This document shows, piece after piece, positions 63,805 through 64,000 of a stretch of 64,000 bases of DNA. The stretch spans positions 9,979-73,978 of the forward strand of contig JBBIME010000016.1 of the NCBI GenBank assembly GCA_037444575.1, in the 5' to 3' direction. The notes under the pieces are model-generated. The model was given only the letters and a program-made list of their open reading frames with translations, made no database searches and was not told the DNA's origin. Source of the stretch: Bacteriovorax sp037444575. GTDB taxonomy: Bacteria > Bdellovibrionota > Bacteriovoracia > Bacteriovoracales > Bacteriovoracaceae. Each line of letters opens with the position of its first letter. Position 1 is the first letter of the stretch. Both the position numbers and the translations under genes were made by a program.

Positions 63805-64000
63805 ATGCCAACTCATAAATATTCAGCAGCTGGATTTTATCTTATCGACATGACACTCACAACTTCTAGAGGTGAAACGAAAACGACTTATAATAGCGTA
63901 ACACTAACTAATTTTACACCTCCACCAGCACAGATTGTAGCTAGCTTAAATTGTAGTGCTTATAACATGAACGTATTTTGTAATGCCATGGGGACATACG
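63805..64000 (+). pseudogene. Partial second copy of the PKD gene, cut by window edge
   Basis: It starts at the codon matching TTG 58111 of the PKD gene, here ATG, with TAA directly upstream in frame and no ribosome site. From 63806 it matches 58112-58306 with five synonymous changes. It may be an inactive fragment or a store for recombination; the sequence beyond 64000 decides. Confidence 0.6.
63806..64000 (+). repeat. 195-base segment repeated from 58112-58306
   Basis: This is the second copy of the PKD segment, in direct orientation 5.7 kb from the first, with no insertion sequence at its boundary. Confidence 0.95.

Noticed and set aside
1..64000. tRNA or rRNA genes
   Set aside because: I saw no cloverleaf with conserved T-loop bases and no rRNA signature; a tRNAscan run would settle this.

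Overview
The window is AT-rich and densely coded on both strands, with no rRNA, tRNA, CRISPR, prophage or insertion sequence that I can recognise. Gene content suggests a Gram-negative bacterium of the Bdellovibrionota, most like the AT-rich Bacteriovoracales. The pointers are many secreted HExxH peptidases and lipoproteins, a Bd1075/Csd6-type cell-shape enzyme beside a bactofilin, a pseudoreceiver/coiled-coil protein with a GGDEF partner, Tad/Flp pilins, and long PKD-repeat surface proteins. This placement is inferred from gene content only.

Layout. 1-1.5 kb: a Tad-type pilus cluster on the minus strand (Flp pilin and two pseudopilin-like proteins), cut by the window edge. 1.6-15 kb: a SPOR protein with mannose-1-phosphate guanylyltransferase, two surface proteins, a VOC epimerase, a rhomboid lacking its catalytic His, FliL-like and alanine dehydrogenase genes, a His-rich membrane/secreted pair, a PhnP-like hydrolase, and an M16 peptidase pair. 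15-17 kb: a minus-strand cell-shape operon (Csd6/Bd1075-like enzyme, single-pass linker-like protein, bactofilin). 17-21 kb: a plus-strand signalling cluster, then a possible structured RNA at about 21.4-21.55 kb. 21-38 kb: NAD synthetase, sugar and glycosyl genes, secreted peptidase-like proteins, a polar amino-acid ABC importer, apaG, a HiPIP, a DTW-domain enzyme, FabH, an RluA synthase, an acyltransferase and an epimerase. 38-46 kb: glutathione peroxidase, an ABC exporter with a NodU/CmcH carbamoyltransferase and SxtJ-like protein, a sensor kinase, and a LolD/MacB-type transporter with DUF3299. 47-54 kb: a receiver/HD-GYP variant, an OmpV-like porin, tandem HExxH proteins, a Popeye-like cNMP sensor and topoisomerase III.

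54.3-64 kb is the most unusual part. A small lipoprotein gene, whose leader can fold to cover its ribosome binding site, precedes a giant protein of about 1,870 residues with about 16 PKD-like repeats. The giant protein ends in an acidic domain that recurs in two tandem-duplicated lipoproteins. Next comes a secreted protein that looks like an alpha/beta hydrolase with its nucleophile and probably its His lost. After that are two short ORFs and, at the window edge, a second copy of part of the PKD gene. That copy differs from the first by five synonymous changes only. Together these suggest a recombining surface-protein locus.

Many convergent gene pairs are separated by fewer than 10 bases. 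Clear intrinsic terminators occur at about 8.39, 33.44, 50.25 and 51.32 kb. No stretch over 300 bases lacks a gene; the longest gaps are 4779-5067 (nothing recognised beyond AT-rich promoter-like sequence) and 21370-21617 (RNA candidate and hairpin).
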